From contig NZ_JACIAH010000005.1 in NCBI RefSeq assembly GCF_014194695.1, forward strand, positions 62,001 through 126,000: DNA of 64,000 bases, read 5' to 3'. This document shows positions 1-9,382 of this stretch, one piece after another. The position numbers and the translations under genes were made by a program. Source of the stretch: Rhizobium sp. BK399 (GTDB lineage: Bacteria > Pseudomonadota > Alphaproteobacteria > Rhizobiales > Rhizobiaceae). Position 1 is the stretch's first letter. Each line of letters begins with the position of its first letter. A model generated the notes under the pieces. That model ran no database searches, was not told the origin of the DNA, and saw only the letters and a program-made list of their open reading frames with translations.

Positions 1-408
1 AATCACCCAATCGTCACCCATCGGGTCGTAGATGATGCCGGCAACGGTTTCACCCTTGAACACCACGGAGGCCATGACACCGAAAGCCGGAATCCCGGAC
101 GCGAAATTGAACGTACCATCCACCGGATCAACGACGATGGCAAGGTCCGCTCCCTCGAGCCTCCCAAGCAGGCCAGGATCCGCAGCGACCGACTCTTCCC
201 CGATGAACACGGCATCTGGCCAAAGCGCGCCGGCTTCCGCCTTTATCATCCGCTCCGCCTGCAGGTCGGCTTCCGTCACCAGGTCGGTCGCCTCGCTCTT
301 GGCGCGCACGTCATCGCTTCCAAGTCGACGGAAACGCGGCAATATCTCTGCCTTCGCCGCCCGCCTCAGGAGATCGGCTAGCGTCGTTACATCTATCGTG
401 GAACTCAT
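1..408 (-). CDS. Inositol monophosphatase family protein (N-terminal 136 residues; cut by window edge)
   Basis: The reading frame opens at an ATG at 408 and runs off the left edge, so only the N-terminal half is present. The translation has the family's first metal-binding motif (GEES) and the signature DPVDGT, which place it in the Mg-dependent inositol monophosphatase / 3'(2'),5'-bisphosphate phosphatase (SuhB/CysQ) superfamily. A GAAGGAAAG ribosome site precedes the ATG. It lies 29 bp downstream of ttcA on the same strand and is probably co-transcribed. The substrate (inositol phosphate, PAP or another sugar phosphate) cannot be decided from this half. Confidence 0.85.
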   Translation of the reverse strand, partial: MSSTIDVTTLADLLRRAAKAEILPRFRRLGSDDVRAKSEATDLVTEADLQAERMIKAEAGALWPDAVFIGEESVAADPGLLGRLEGADLAIVVDPVDGTFNFASGIPAFGVMASVVFKGETVAGIIYDPMGDDWVI

Positions 409-437
409 GGACTTTCCTTCTTTGGCGTGAGCGCCGA

Positions 438-1322
438 CTATTCGCTCTTCGGCGCGGTCTCTCCGGCCATCAGGCCGGCGAAATCGAAAAGCTTTGGATC
501 GAGCAGATGTGAAGGATTCACATGTGCGAGTGCTCTCAGCATCGTGTCCTTGCGGCCCGGCATGCGCCGTTCGATATCGGCGAGCATGTCCTTCATCGCA
601 TTGCGCTGCAGCCCGTCCTGGGAGCCGCAGAGATCGCAGGGAATGATTGGAAACTGCATGGCAGCCGCAAACTTCGCCATGTCGTCTTCCGCGCAGTAGG
701 CGAGCGGGCGCAGTACCATCAGGTTGCCCTCGTCATTGAGCAGCTTCGCCGGCATCGAGGCGAGCCGCCCGCCATGGAAGAAGTTCATGAAGAAGGTCTC
801 GAGGATATCCTCGCGGTGGTGGCCAAGCACCAGTGCGTCACAGCCCTCCTCCCTGGCAACCCGGTAAAGATTGCCGCGGCGCAGCCGTGAACAGAGCGAG
901 CAATACGTCGCGCCCTCCGGAACCTTCTCCTTCACGATCGAATAGGTATCTCGATATTCGATCCGATGCTTGACCCCGACCTTGGTAAGATACTCAGGCA
1001 GGATATGCTTGGGGAAGTTCGGCTGGCCCTGGTCGAGATTGCAGGCGATCAGTTCCACCGGCAGAAGACCGCGCCACTGCAGGTCGAGGAGAAGGGCGAG
1101 CAACCCGTAGGAATCCTTGCCGCCGGAGACACCGATCAGCCAACGCTTCTGCCCCTTCAGCATCGCAAAATCGTCGAATGCCTGCCTGACGTTTCGCAGC
1201 AGCCGCTTGCGCAGCTTGTTGAACGATACCGAGTTCGGAGCTTCGGCAAAGAGCGCGTGCGCGATCGCGCCGTCCGCGTTCGGCGTTTCAAGCTCATCGG
1301 CAATGTTGGCTGCGATGTTCAT
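438..1322 (-). CDS. ttcA: tRNA 2-thiocytidine(32) synthetase TtcA
   Basis: ATP-dependent sulfur transfer to cytidine 32 of tRNA. The 294-residue protein has the PP-loop SGGKDS at about 66-71 and [10 protein letters not shown] near 168. Two cysteine pairs, CSLC (141-144) and CDLC (229-232), fit the [4Fe-4S] cluster site of TtcA. An in-frame TTG start at 1334 is possible, but the ATG at 1322 has a GGAAGAGAG ribosome site directly upstream and is preferred. The inositol-monophosphatase-family gene follows on the same strand. Family assignment is firm. Confidence 0.93.
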   Translation of the reverse strand: MNIAANIADELETPNADGAIAHALFAEAPNSVSFNKLRKRLLRNVRQAFDDFAMLKGQKRWLIGVSGGKDSYGLLALLLDLQWRGLLPVELIACNLDQGQPNFPKHILPEYLTKVGVKHRIEYRDTYSIVKEKVPEGATYCSLCSRLRRGNLYRVAREEGCDALVLGHHREDILETFFMNFFHGGRLASMPAKLLNDEGNLMVLRPLAYCAEDDMAKFAAAMQFPIIPCDLCGSQDGLQRNAMKDMLADIERRMPGRKDTMLRALAHVNPSHLLDPKLFDFAGLMAGETAPKSE

Positions 1323-1381
1323 TCTCTCTTCCAATCAGTCACTGCCTCCGCCTTAGCAGAAAGCGCCAAGACAACCCAGCA

Positions 1382-2311
1382 TCAATCCCCGAAAACCGAC
1401 CAGCCCGTGCGCGCGGCCAGCATCTCGAGCGCGACAGCACCGAGCTGTGAGTTGCCGACCTTGTTCAGGCCCGGTGACCACGCAGCGATGGACGCGATGC
1501 CGGGGGCCACAGCAAAGATACCGCCGCCGACGCCGCTCTTTCCGGGAAGGCCGACGTGGTAGGCGAAGTCGCCGGAACCATCGTAGTGGCCGCATGTCAG
1601 CATCAGCGCATTGATGCGCCGGGCCCGCTTCGGCGATACGACCGAATGGCCGGTCATCGGGTTGCTGCCACGTGCGGCAAGGAAGAGCCCTGCCTTCGCC
1701 AGTTGCTCGCAAGTCATCGATAGAGCGCACTGGTGGAAATAGACGCCAAGCACGTAATCGACGGGATGATCGAGGTTGCGATAGGAACGCATGAAATTGG
1801 CGAGCGCCGCATTGCGGTAGCCCGTCTGCGTCTCTGACTTTGCAACGCGATCATCGATGCTGATCGACTCATCATCCGCCAGATAGCGGACGAACCGCAG
1901 CAACTCGCCGATCGCCTCGCGCGGCGCATGGCCGGCCATGACGACATCTGTCACGGCAATCGCACCGGCGTTGATGAAGGGATTGCGCGGAATGCCCTGC
2001 TCGTGCTCGAGCTGGACGATCGAATTGAACGCCGAGCCCGAAGGCTCACGGCCGACGCGCTTCCACAAGCCCTCGCCGACTTTGCCGAGCGCAAGCGTCA
2101 GCATGAAAACCTTTGAAATGCTCTGGATGGAGAACGGCACGTCTGCATTGCCGACGTTATAGACCTTGCCGTCTACGGTCACCACGCTCAAGCCGAACTG
2201 GTTCGGGTCCACCTTGGCAAGCTCTGGAATATAGTCCGCAACTTTGCCTTCGCCGATACGGGGCGCCAGTTCCTTATGGATGCTGTCGAGAACTGCCTGC
2301 AAGTCCGTCAT
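1382..2311 (-). CDS. glsA: Glutaminase A
   Basis: Hydrolyses L-glutamine to glutamate and ammonia. The 309-residue protein is the usual length of the serine-dependent bacterial glutaminase family. The nucleophile motif is S64-I-S-K67 (SxxK, beta-lactamase-like fold), and a conserved [11 protein letters not shown] block follows. It lies between rpsD, from which a strong terminator separates it, and ttcA, with a 59-bp gap before the latter. Rhizobial GlsA is a catabolic or pH-related glutaminase; the sequence shows no regulator. Confidence 0.95.
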   Translation of the reverse strand: MTDLQAVLDSIHKELAPRIGEGKVADYIPELAKVDPNQFGLSVVTVDGKVYNVGNADVPFSIQSISKVFMLTLALGKVGEGLWKRVGREPSGSAFNSIVQLEHEQGIPRNPFINAGAIAVTDVVMAGHAPREAIGELLRFVRYLADDESISIDDRVAKSETQTGYRNAALANFMRSYRNLDHPVDYVLGVYFHQCALSMTCEQLAKAGLFLAARGSNPMTGHSVVSPKRARRINALMLTCGHYDGSGDFAYHVGLPGKSGVGGGIFAVAPGIASIAAWSPGLNKVGNSQLGAVALEMLAARTGWSVFGD

Positions 2312-2330
2312 CGTACCTCTCCAGATAACA

Positions 2331-2357
2331 AAAAAGCCGCCCCAAGAGGCGGCTTTT
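2331..2357 (-). terminator. Intrinsic terminator of rpsD
   Basis: Perfect stem AAAAGCCGCC/GGCGGCTTTT with a short loop. Read on the minus strand it is followed by a run of six T. It lies directly after the rpsD stop and before the glsA start. Confidence 0.85.
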
Positions 2358-2380
2358 CCGTAAGCGAAAACGCCTCGCGA

Positions 2381-2998
2381 TTAACGCGAATAGAATTCGA
2401 CCACCAGATGCGGCTCCATGACGACCGGATAAGGTACGTCGCCGAGCGCCGGAACACGAGCAAAGGTCGCAACCATCTTGTTATGGTCGACTTCGATGTA
2501 GTCCGGAACATCGCGTTCAGCCAGGGAAATCGATTCCAGAACGGAAACGAGCTGCTTCGACTTCTGACGAACTTCGATGACATCGCCAGCCTTGCAACGG
2601 TAGGAACCGATGTTGACGCGGACGCCGTTCACGGTCACGTGGCCGTGGTTCACGAACTGGCGGGCAGCGAAAACGGTCGGAACGAACTTGGCGCGATAGA
2701 CGATCGCGTCCAGACGGCACTCCAGAAGACCGATCAGGTTTTCAGAGGTGTCGCCCTTGCGGCGGGAGGCTTCAGCGAAGATTGCACGGAACTGCTTCTC
2801 GCGCAGGTCACCGTAGTAACCCTTGAGCTTCTGCTTGGCGCGCAGCTGCACACCGAAGTCCGAAAGCTTGCCCTTGCGGCGCTGACCATGCTGGCCCGGG
2901 CCGTATTCGCGGCGGTTCACCGGGGACTTCGGACGGCCCCAGATGTTTTCGCCCATACGGCGGTCAATCTTGTACTTGGACGATTCGCGCTTGCTCAT
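2381..2998 (-). CDS. rpsD: 30S ribosomal protein S4
   Basis: Primary 16S-rRNA-binding protein of the small subunit, also linked to decoding accuracy. The 205-residue product starting [14 protein letters not shown] is the normal S4 length and shows the N-terminal S4 domain followed by the S4 RNA-binding fold ([17 protein letters not shown]). An upstream in-frame extension to 3055 exists, but the ATG at 2998 has an AAGGAAA ribosome site and matches the family N-terminus. As is common in alphaproteobacteria, it stands alone rather than in the alpha operon. Confidence 0.98.
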   Translation of the reverse strand: MSKRESSKYKIDRRMGENIWGRPKSPVNRREYGPGQHGQRRKGKLSDFGVQLRAKQKLKGYYGDLREKQFRAIFAEASRRKGDTSENLIGLLECRLDAIVYRAKFVPTVFAARQFVNHGHVTVNGVRVNIGSYRCKAGDVIEVRQKSKQLVSVLESISLAERDVPDYIEVDHNKMVATFARVPALGDVPYPVVMEPHLVVEFYSR

Positions 2999-3140
2999 CG
3001 TATTTCCTTTCAGAGTGTTACGGCGGCTTGTTTCCAAACCGCTCGAAGGAAACACGCCCTCCTTTGATCTTCTTTCGAGGATCCGACAGGATCATCCTAT
3101 TACGCGAACAGGACAAATCCACGGGACATGTCAAATGAAA

Positions 3141-3162
3141 CACCGGACATCTCTGCCCGGTG
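3141..3162 (-). terminator. Weak terminator-like hairpin after the alkaline phosphatase gene
   Basis: Stem CACCGG/CCGGTG with a 10-nt loop, followed on the minus strand by TTTCATTT. It lies between the phosphatase stop and the rpsD leader. The T-tract is poor. Confidence 0.4.
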
Positions 3163-3253
3163 CTGCGCGGTCTTTAGGGCGAAGTCGCTGGAATGTCAAT
3201 CACAATTCCACGCCCTCGCCCCTCAATAACCCCGATGTGCCAGGCTTGGGAGC

Positions 3254-4711
3254 TTACTTGGCGCTCGCCGTTTCGGTCTTCAGGCCGAGTGCGTCGCTGA
3301 TCGTATAGAACAGATCCGTCTGGTCCGTCAGGCCGGTGACATTGGCGGCACGCGGTCCAAAGGCAGCGATACGCAGCTGCGAGCCGGTGTGACCCTGATC
3401 GTCAGCGTCGTCGGAGTTGCCGTAGCTCACGGCCATGACAGCGCCGTCCTTCGTCATCAGCGCTTCCGTCAGGCCCGGAGCCTTCGTATCGGCATCGACG
3501 ATCTGGCTGGCGTGCGCATGGTCGGCGGTGACGATAACGAGCGTGTCGCCGGCTTCCTGAGCGAACTTCAGCGCTTCCTGAACGGCTTCGTCGAGATCAA
3601 CCGTCTCGCCAATCTGCCCGCACGGATTGGCGGCATGATCCTGCTTGTCGATCGAGGCGCCTTCGACCTGCAGGAAGAAGCCCTTCTCATTTGTCCGGAG
3701 CAACTCGATCGCCTTCGACGTCATCTGTGCCAGCGTCGGGGTTGCTGCCGTGCGCTTCTCGTTCGGCTTGCAGACGACAGGTTCCTTCTCGACATTGCCG
3801 TAGTGGCTGGCCTTCGGGCCTTCCCAGCGAACAGGCATGTTGCCCTCGGCAAACAGGCCGAGCACCGGCGCGCTGTCGTTCGCCTGCTTGACAGCCTGGA
3901 GCTCGTCGAGATTCGAGACGATCTTGTAACCACGCTCCTCGGCCTGCTGACGAAGCGTCTTGTCCTTCCATTCGCCTGCCTTCGCGGCTTCGGCGAAGCT
4001 CTTGGCGCCGCCGCCGAGCGTCACGTCGGCGCGTGCATTGAGCAACTGCTCGCTGATCGATCCCTTGCCGCCGTTTTCAAGCGCGTTCGTCGGGCACTTC
4101 TCGGTCGTGGACAACGGGCTGTAGCACTTGCGCTGGGTCACGTGTGCGATCTGGACTGCGGGCGTCGCATCCTGCAATTCGGCCGTCGAGACGTTGCCCG
4201 TGCCGATGCCGGCGGCCTTTGCCTTTTCGAGGAGGGTTTCGTGCGCCTTCTCGTGAATGTCGACGCCGATTGCGCCGTTATAGGACTTAACACCGGTCGC
4301 CCAGGCGGTGCCCGAGGCAGCGGAGTCGGTGACGTAGGTCGGCTTGCCCGTCTTCTTGTCGAGCGAATAATGCGTGTACTGGCCGGTGACCGGCAGCGCA
4401 TCAATGCCCTTGAAATACTGGCCGGCGCCAACCGCGTAGTTGCGCGCGATGGTGATTTCGGAATCGCCCATGCCGTCGCCGATCAGCAGGATGACGTTCT
4501 TCGGGCGTGTGTCGCTCAGCGCCGCGCGATAGGCTTCGGTGATATCGCCGGAAAGGCGGCGTGCGCCACCAGGAGCACTCAGATCGGCGCTTGCCGCGCG
4601 CTGCAGAAGCTTGTTCGCTGCATCGTCGGCATAGCCTGGCTGAATGGCGACGGTTGCAAGCAGGCCGCCGACGACAAGGCGCAGCAGCGGGTGACGAACA
4701 TTGTTTCTCAT
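3254..4711 (-). CDS. phoA: Periplasmic alkaline phosphatase, PhoA type
   Basis: Phosphate-monoester hydrolase that scavenges phosphate in the periplasm. Of 485 residues, 1-28 form a signal peptide ending GYA. Catalytic features visible are LIGDGMGD (metal-binding Asp79), DSAAS with the phosphorylated Ser130, DHAHASQ and GHTGSQ. The ATG at 4711 follows AAGGAGATC. The upstream region carries two GTGACA elements 22 bp apart that may be part of a PhoB site. It is a PhoA-family enzyme, not the unrelated calcium-dependent PhoX common in rhizobia. Confidence 0.93.
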   Translation of the reverse strand: MRNNVRHPLLRLVVGGLLATVAIQPGYADDAANKLLQRAASADLSAPGGARRLSGDITEAYRAALSDTRPKNVILLIGDGMGDSEITIARNYAVGAGQYFKGIDALPVTGQYTHYSLDKKTGKPTYVTDSAASGTAWATGVKSYNGAIGVDIHEKAHETLLEKAKAAGIGTGNVSTAELQDATPAVQIAHVTQRKCYSPLSTTEKCPTNALENGGKGSISEQLLNARADVTLGGGAKSFAEAAKAGEWKDKTLRQQAEERGYKIVSNLDELQAVKQANDSAPVLGLFAEGNMPVRWEGPKASHYGNVEKEPVVCKPNEKRTAATPTLAQMTSKAIELLRTNEKGFFLQVEGASIDKQDHAANPCGQIGETVDLDEAVQEALKFAQEAGDTLVIVTADHAHASQIVDADTKAPGLTEALMTKDGAVMAVSYGNSDDADDQGHTGSQLRIAAFGPRAANVTGLTDQTDLFYTISDALGLKTETASAK

Positions 4712-4787
4712 GACCGAGATCTCCTTTTGATAATCCGCATCGACCGCATGGGTCGCGCGCCTTATCCACCACCCGAATGAAGCTCTT

Positions 4788-4815
4788 GTGACAAAAGCAA
4801 CTTCTTCGTGTGACA
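4788..4815 (-). promoter_or_regulatory. Possible degenerate Pho box upstream of phoA
   Basis: On the minus strand TGTCAC occurs twice with starts exactly 22 bp apart, i.e. two 11-bp Pho-box steps, about 75-105 bp upstream of the phoA ATG. The intermediate 11-bp unit does not match the CTGTCAT consensus, so this is suggestive only. Confidence 0.35.
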
Positions 4816-4864
4816 TTTGAGATCGACTATAGACCGAGCCGATTACCCGCGCTCGATCCAGTCT

Positions 4865-6385
4865 TCATTCCGCTGCGGAGCGCATTTCATCCGCATCGGG
4901 CGCGTTGGCATCGCCGGGGGCTGTCTGGCAATTCATATCGGGGAACGCGACGATGCGCTTGCCGGCGAAATCCGTGTGGACCACGACCGTCCCCTGCTCC
5001 TCGAAATAGCCGAGCAGACGTCGCGCCCGCCGGGCCGAATGAGTGCCGTAAGCCCGGGCAATCCGCGCATCGGATGGGCACGGCTCGCCGCAGACCGCAG
5101 CCTTTGCCAGCATCAGGAAAACACCCTGCAGATCGTCGGTGACACCCGAAGAGAGCGACAATGCCGTTGCCCAGGCCTCGGTCTCTGCCGTGGCGGCATC
5201 CACGCCGGAGCGAGAAATCGCCACGCGGCGCCGAAACTCCGGCAGGGACATCGGAGGGCCCGGGACCCGGCGCATGCGAAGGCGCACAAGGAAGTCCTGA
5301 TAAAGCACCGAATCCGTTCGGAATCCCGAGCTTGGATCGTCGAGTATCTCGTGCAGCACCGCCGTCAGCCTTTCCTCGCGCTCCTCGGCGGACAATTCGG
5401 GCTGAGAGGAACGCGCCTCCGAGACGGGCGCCGAGGCAGCAGGCGCGGACCGCGACAGTTCGGCAAGAATGTCGGTGGTCGGACGTGGCGCCGGCGGAGC
5501 ACGGCGCACGATTGGCCTCTGGAACTCCTCTGGATCCGGCGTGAAGATTAGGTCCTCGACGTCCTGCGGGGCATCCGGCAGCGGCATGAGCTTCGGACTC
5601 GAGGAACGCGCGGAGGTCTCGACATTGCCGATCTGGATTGGCAGTGGGCGACGTGACAGAGCTGGCCCGAGCGCAACGAAATTGCCCCGCTTCAGATCGC
5701 GGAACATTTCCGCCTGCCGCCGATCCATCCCGAGCAGATCGGCCGCACGCGCCATGTCGATGTCAAGGAAGGTGCGGCCCATCAGGAAGTTCGAGGCTTC
5801 GGCGGCCACGTTCTTGGCAAGCTTTGCCAAGCGCTGCGTCGCGATCACCCCTGCAAGACCGCGCTTACGACCGCGACACATCAGGTTCGTCATGGCGCCG
5901 AGCGACATCTTTCGCGCGTCGTCGGAAACTTCGCCAGCGACCGACGGCGCGAACATCTGCGCTTCATCGACCACCACGAGGACCGGATACCAGAACTCGC
6001 GATCGGCATCGAACATGCCATTGAGGAAGGCTGCGGCGGCGCGCATCTGCTGCTCGATCTCAAGCCCTTCCAGCGTGAGAACGCAGGAAACGCGGTGCTG
6101 CCGGATGCGGTTGGCGATGCCGGCAAGCTCCGCTTCCGTACGCTCACCATCGACGACGACATGACCGAATTTGTCCGACAAGGTGACGAAGTCACCCTCG
6201 GGATCGATGATGACCTGCTGCACCCACTGCGCGGACTGCTCGAGCAGACGACGGAGCAGATGCGACTTGCCGGAGCCGGAATTGCCCTGCACCAGAAGAC
6301 GGGTAGCCAGAAGCTCCTCGATATCGAGCGTGGCCGGATTGCCTCCCGACGCCGATCCCATATCGATACCAACCTGCAATGTCAC
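4865..6385 (-). CDS. HerA-like/DUF87 ATP-binding protein
   Basis: A 506-residue ATPase of the HerA/VirD4-like superfamily. Walker A is GNSGSGKS at 34-41, and Walker B is VVVDEAQMF around residue 140, followed by a long conserved block ending VIATQR. The C-terminal third (after about 270) is hydrophilic, contains a Pro/Ala-rich linker, and looks like a separate helical region. Archaeal HerA works with the NurA nuclease in end resection; no nuclease or SIR2 partner lies beside this gene, so its role (DNA translocation or another pumping activity) is not settled. It is widespread in Rhizobiales as a stand-alone gene. Confidence 0.8.
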   Translation of the reverse strand: MTLQVGIDMGSASGGNPATLDIEELLATRLLVQGNSGSGKSHLLRRLLEQSAQWVQQVIIDPEGDFVTLSDKFGHVVVDGERTEAELAGIANRIRQHRVSCVLTLEGLEIEQQMRAAAAFLNGMFDADREFWYPVLVVVDEAQMFAPSVAGEVSDDARKMSLGAMTNLMCRGRKRGLAGVIATQRLAKLAKNVAAEASNFLMGRTFLDIDMARAADLLGMDRRQAEMFRDLKRGNFVALGPALSRRPLPIQIGNVETSARSSSPKLMPLPDAPQDVEDLIFTPDPEEFQRPIVRRAPPAPRPTTDILAELSRSAPAASAPVSEARSSQPELSAEEREERLTAVLHEILDDPSSGFRTDSVLYQDFLVRLRMRRVPGPPMSLPEFRRRVAISRSGVDAATAETEAWATALSLSSGVTDDLQGVFLMLAKAAVCGEPCPSDARIARAYGTHSARRARRLLGYFEEQGTVVVHTDFAGKRIVAFPDMNCQTAPGDANAPDADEMRSAAE

Positions 6386-6470
6386 ATTCCTCTTTCAATC
6401 AAACACGGCGTCGTAGCAGATCAGACCGTGTCTTTGGCAACACGGCAACACAAACCCACAGGAGAAAACG

Positions 6471-7628
6471 TCAGAACCTGGGCTTCAGCATCCGTGTGAA
6501 AACCAAGCTGATCAGCAGCGGAACCAGCAAAATGGCAAGCCCGACGCGCAACCCCAAGACCTCGGCGATGAAGCCGATCAACGGAGGTCCGATCAGGAAA
6601 CCTGTGAGAGCCATGAAGGACAGGATCGCGACGTTGGCTGCCGCCGGTCGGTCCTTGAGGCTCGCCGCGGCAGTGACAGCCAGGGGAAAACCGACCGACA
6701 CGCCGATCCCGACCAAGGCAAACCCCGCCAGAGTCACCAGGCTATGCCAAGCAAAGACGACAATCAGCATTCCTGTAAGAGCCGCCATCCCACAACCACG
6801 GGCCAGCGCGATTGCCCCGAAACGCTGCTTCAGGTGGTCGCCGCTGAAGCGTCCGGTCGCCACCATCATCGCGAAAATCGTGTATCCGATACCCGTCATC
6901 ATGCCGTCTGTCTGGAAAACGTCCTTGAGATAGACGGCGGACCAGTCGGCAATCGCGCCCTCGGTCATGGTGATCCCGAAGACGAAGGCGCAGATGCCGA
7001 GAAGCGCGCTGCTCGGCAGCTTGAACGGCATGTGCGGCGGAACCGAGCCCGCCTCGCGATCGGGCGGCAGACGAAGGCTCGCGACGATGGCAAACGGCAG
7101 AACGACGAAGGCGGCTGCCATGATCGCCCATTCGGCAGGGGCAGCAATCGCGACCATTCCCGAACCAAGCAGGCTGCCGGCCATGATACCAAGGCTCCAG
7201 AAGCCATGGCAGCGGTTCATGATGATGGAGCCAGTATCCTTTTCGGCGCGGTCCGCTTCGACATTAAGCCCCAGCTCCAACGTCGACATTGCAACGCCAA
7301 GCAACGCCAACGCGATGAACAGCTCGATCGACGTTCGAGAGAAAGCGGGAAGGCAGACGATCACCGAGAAGACGACAAACCCGGCTAGAACGGTGGTCTT
7401 ACCCCCTATCCGCGCCACCACTCGCCCGGCAAAGGGCAGCGTCACGAGAATCCCGACCGGCATGCCGAGCAGCGCCAACGCAAGATCGGCTGGACCAAGC
7501 TCCAGCCGGGCCTGAATTTCGGGGATGCGCGGCAGCCAACTGCCGAATGCTATCGGCTGCAGGAAAAAGATAGCCATTACAAGCTTTTGAAAGGACATGC
7601 GGAGCTCGGCGGGATCGATGCGAATCAC
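6471..7628 (-). CDS. MFS transporter
   Basis: A 385-residue integral membrane protein with about 12 hydrophobic segments and the MFS loop motif (GRVVARIGGKTTVL) between segments 2 and 3. Conserved features such as LGLNVEADRAEK and FWSLGIMAGSLLG fit the YbjJ-like subgroup of MFS proteins. No substrate can be inferred. It lies between murI and the HerA-like gene on the same strand with gaps of roughly 85 bp on each side. Confidence 0.82.
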   Translation of the reverse strand: MIRIDPAELRMSFQKLVMAIFFLQPIAFGSWLPRIPEIQARLELGPADLALALLGMPVGILVTLPFAGRVVARIGGKTTVLAGFVVFSVIVCLPAFSRTSIELFIALALLGVAMSTLELGLNVEADRAEKDTGSIIMNRCHGFWSLGIMAGSLLGSGMVAIAAPAEWAIMAAAFVVLPFAIVASLRLPPDREAGSVPPHMPFKLPSSALLGICAFVFGITMTEGAIADWSAVYLKDVFQTDGMMTGIGYTIFAMMVATGRFSGDHLKQRFGAIALARGCGMAALTGMLIVVFAWHSLVTLAGFALVGIGVSVGFPLAVTAAASLKDRPAAANVAILSFMALTGFLIGPPLIGFIAEVLGLRVGLAILLVPLLISLVFTRMLKPRF

Positions 7629-7712
7629 AACCCCAGTTTGCGCAGTCGCATGGCCTTGCGATAGCCCCTATTGCATCAAGATCGATCCCGCGTCGCGCGA
7701 CAGCGCCGTACG

Positions 7713-8513
7713 TCAAGCCTTCAGCCCAAATCCCTGCATCAGCCGCCGCGTTGCAAAATCAGGATTGCCTGAGGTGAAGACCGCAAAGTCGAAGTTATCG
7801 GGATGCACGGCATCGGCGACATGCGGAACGAGGCTTCGGGCACGTCTGGCAATTGCCTCCGCCGGATCGAGCCAATCGACGGGCCAGGGTGCGAGCCGAC
7901 GGAACACGTTGGCCATGAAGGGATAATGCGTGCAGGCGAGAACCACGATATCGGTCTTCGAACCGTCCTTCTCCACGAAGCACTGGTCTATCTCGGAAAG
8001 CACAGCCTCGTCAGACACAGCATCGCCGCGGATATAGGCCTCTGCCATCCGCGCCAGGTTTTCGGACCCGACCAAGCGCACGTGGCACTGTTGCGCGAAG
8101 GATTGGATCAGGTCGCGCGTATAGGCGCGCTTGACGGTCCCCGGTGTCGCCAGCACAGAGACCAGCCCTGAGCGCGTCCGCTCGGCGGCCGGTTTGATCG
8201 CCGGCACAGTGCCGACAAAGGTCATCCGGGGAAACGCCGCACGCAAGTCCGCCCCGACAAGCGTGAAGGCAGTGTTGCAGGCGATGATGCAGACCTCGGG
8301 ATCGTAGTCGACAAGCAGCTTGGCGAAAAGGCCGATGACCCGTTCCTTCAGCGCCTGTTCTTCCCAGCCCCCATAGGGAAAACCGGCATCGTCAGCAATA
8401 TAGACAAACCCGCGCTCCGGCATCAGCACGCGCGCCTCGCGGAGCACAGTCAGCCCCCCGATACCGGAATCGAAGACCAGAACCGGTTTCAGCTCATTCC
8501 GCGCTGCTGTCAT
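7713..8513 (-). CDS. murI: Glutamate racemase
   Basis: Cytoplasmic cofactor-independent racemase making D-glutamate for peptidoglycan. The 266-residue protein has [12 protein letters not shown] near the N-terminus and the two catalytic cysteines in IIACNTAFT and [11 protein letters not shown]. Its start overlaps the end of the upstream RNA methyltransferase gene by 20 bp, which implies translational coupling. Confidence 0.95.
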   Translation of the reverse strand: MTAARNELKPVLVFDSGIGGLTVLREARVLMPERGFVYIADDAGFPYGGWEEQALKERVIGLFAKLLVDYDPEVCIIACNTAFTLVGADLRAAFPRMTFVGTVPAIKPAAERTRSGLVSVLATPGTVKRAYTRDLIQSFAQQCHVRLVGSENLARMAEAYIRGDAVSDEAVLSEIDQCFVEKDGSKTDIVVLACTHYPFMANVFRRLAPWPVDWLDPAEAIARRARSLVPHVADAVHPDNFDFAVFTSGNPDFATRRLMQGFGLKA

Positions 8514-9324
8514 CTTTCGATTGTTCCTTGGCGTCTACGGGCGGCCGGCTACCGCGCGGATATTTCCGCGAGAAGCGGTCGAGGGAGGAAATCACGCCGC
8601 GCAATACACTGATTTCCTGTTCCGTGAACGCGCGGCGGGAAAGGACTGCGCGCAGGTTGTCCACCATTTTCGGCTTTTTCGCGGGCGGATGGAAATAATT
8701 GCGTGCGTCCAGCGCTTCTTCCAACTGATCGTAGAGACCGAAAAGTTGCTCTTTCGTGGATTGCGTCTGCGACATCGCCTGGAAGGGAACGGCCGCGACA
8801 TCCTCCATGCCCGACTTCATCCACTCGTACGACATCAAGAGCACTGCTTGGGCGATGTTGAGTGAGGCAAAGGCGGGGTTGACAGGGAAGGTCACAATCT
8901 CGTCGGCGAGCGCTACCTCTTCGTTGTTGAGCCCCCAGCGTTCGCGGCCGAAGAGGATACCGGTGCCCTCACCTGCGCGGAACTTCGCTCGCAGCGTTTC
9001 TGCGGCCGCCACAGGCGACCGTACGGGTTTGAAGCCATCCCGCTGCCGGGCCGTCGTCGCATAGACAAAATTCAGGTCGGCAACCGCCTGTTCCAGCGTC
9101 TCGTAAACCTTCGTGCCCTCGATCACATGATCTGCCTTCGAAGCGGCAGCCTGTGCCTTCTCGTTCGGCCAACCGTCGCGCGGATTGACGAGCCTCAGTT
9201 CCGCCAGGCCGAAGTTCGCCATGGCGCGCGCGACCATGCCGATGTTCTCACCCATCTGGGGTTCGACGAGGATGATAACCGGACCTTCGCTGAGAAGTTG
9301 CCGCTCGCTGTTCGTGCCTGCCAT
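8494..9324 (-). CDS. SPOUT-family tRNA/rRNA 2'-O-methyltransferase (TrmJ/TrmH-like)
   Basis: A 276-residue SAM-dependent ribose methyltransferase with a trefoil-knot SPOUT fold: the N-terminal [16 protein letters not shown] motif 1, [12 protein letters not shown] motif 2, and [13 protein letters not shown] motif 3. The layout resembles TrmJ (methylation of tRNA position 32). Notably, the window also has TtcA, which acts on the same position. The ATG at 9324 is preferred over a longer frame to 9390 because of the AAAGGATCC site and because the family begins there. Coupled to murI by overlap. The precise RNA target is inferred, not shown. Confidence 0.87.
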   Translation of the reverse strand: MAGTNSERQLLSEGPVIILVEPQMGENIGMVARAMANFGLAELRLVNPRDGWPNEKAQAAASKADHVIEGTKVYETLEQAVADLNFVYATTARQRDGFKPVRSPVAAAETLRAKFRAGEGTGILFGRERWGLNNEEVALADEIVTFPVNPAFASLNIAQAVLLMSYEWMKSGMEDVAAVPFQAMSQTQSTKEQLFGLYDQLEEALDARNYFHPPAKKPKMVDNLRAVLSRRAFTEQEISVLRGVISSLDRFSRKYPRGSRPPVDAKEQSKDDSSAE

Positions 9325-9382
9325 AACGCTGGATCCTTTTGCTAAGCGCGGGAATAGCCAAGCCGGACCGAAACGGCAAGGG

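Noticed and set aside
3389..4780. 463-residue plus-strand open frame opposite phoA
   Set aside because: phoA has signal peptide and catalytic motifs; the opposite frame has none and is a GC-bias shadow.
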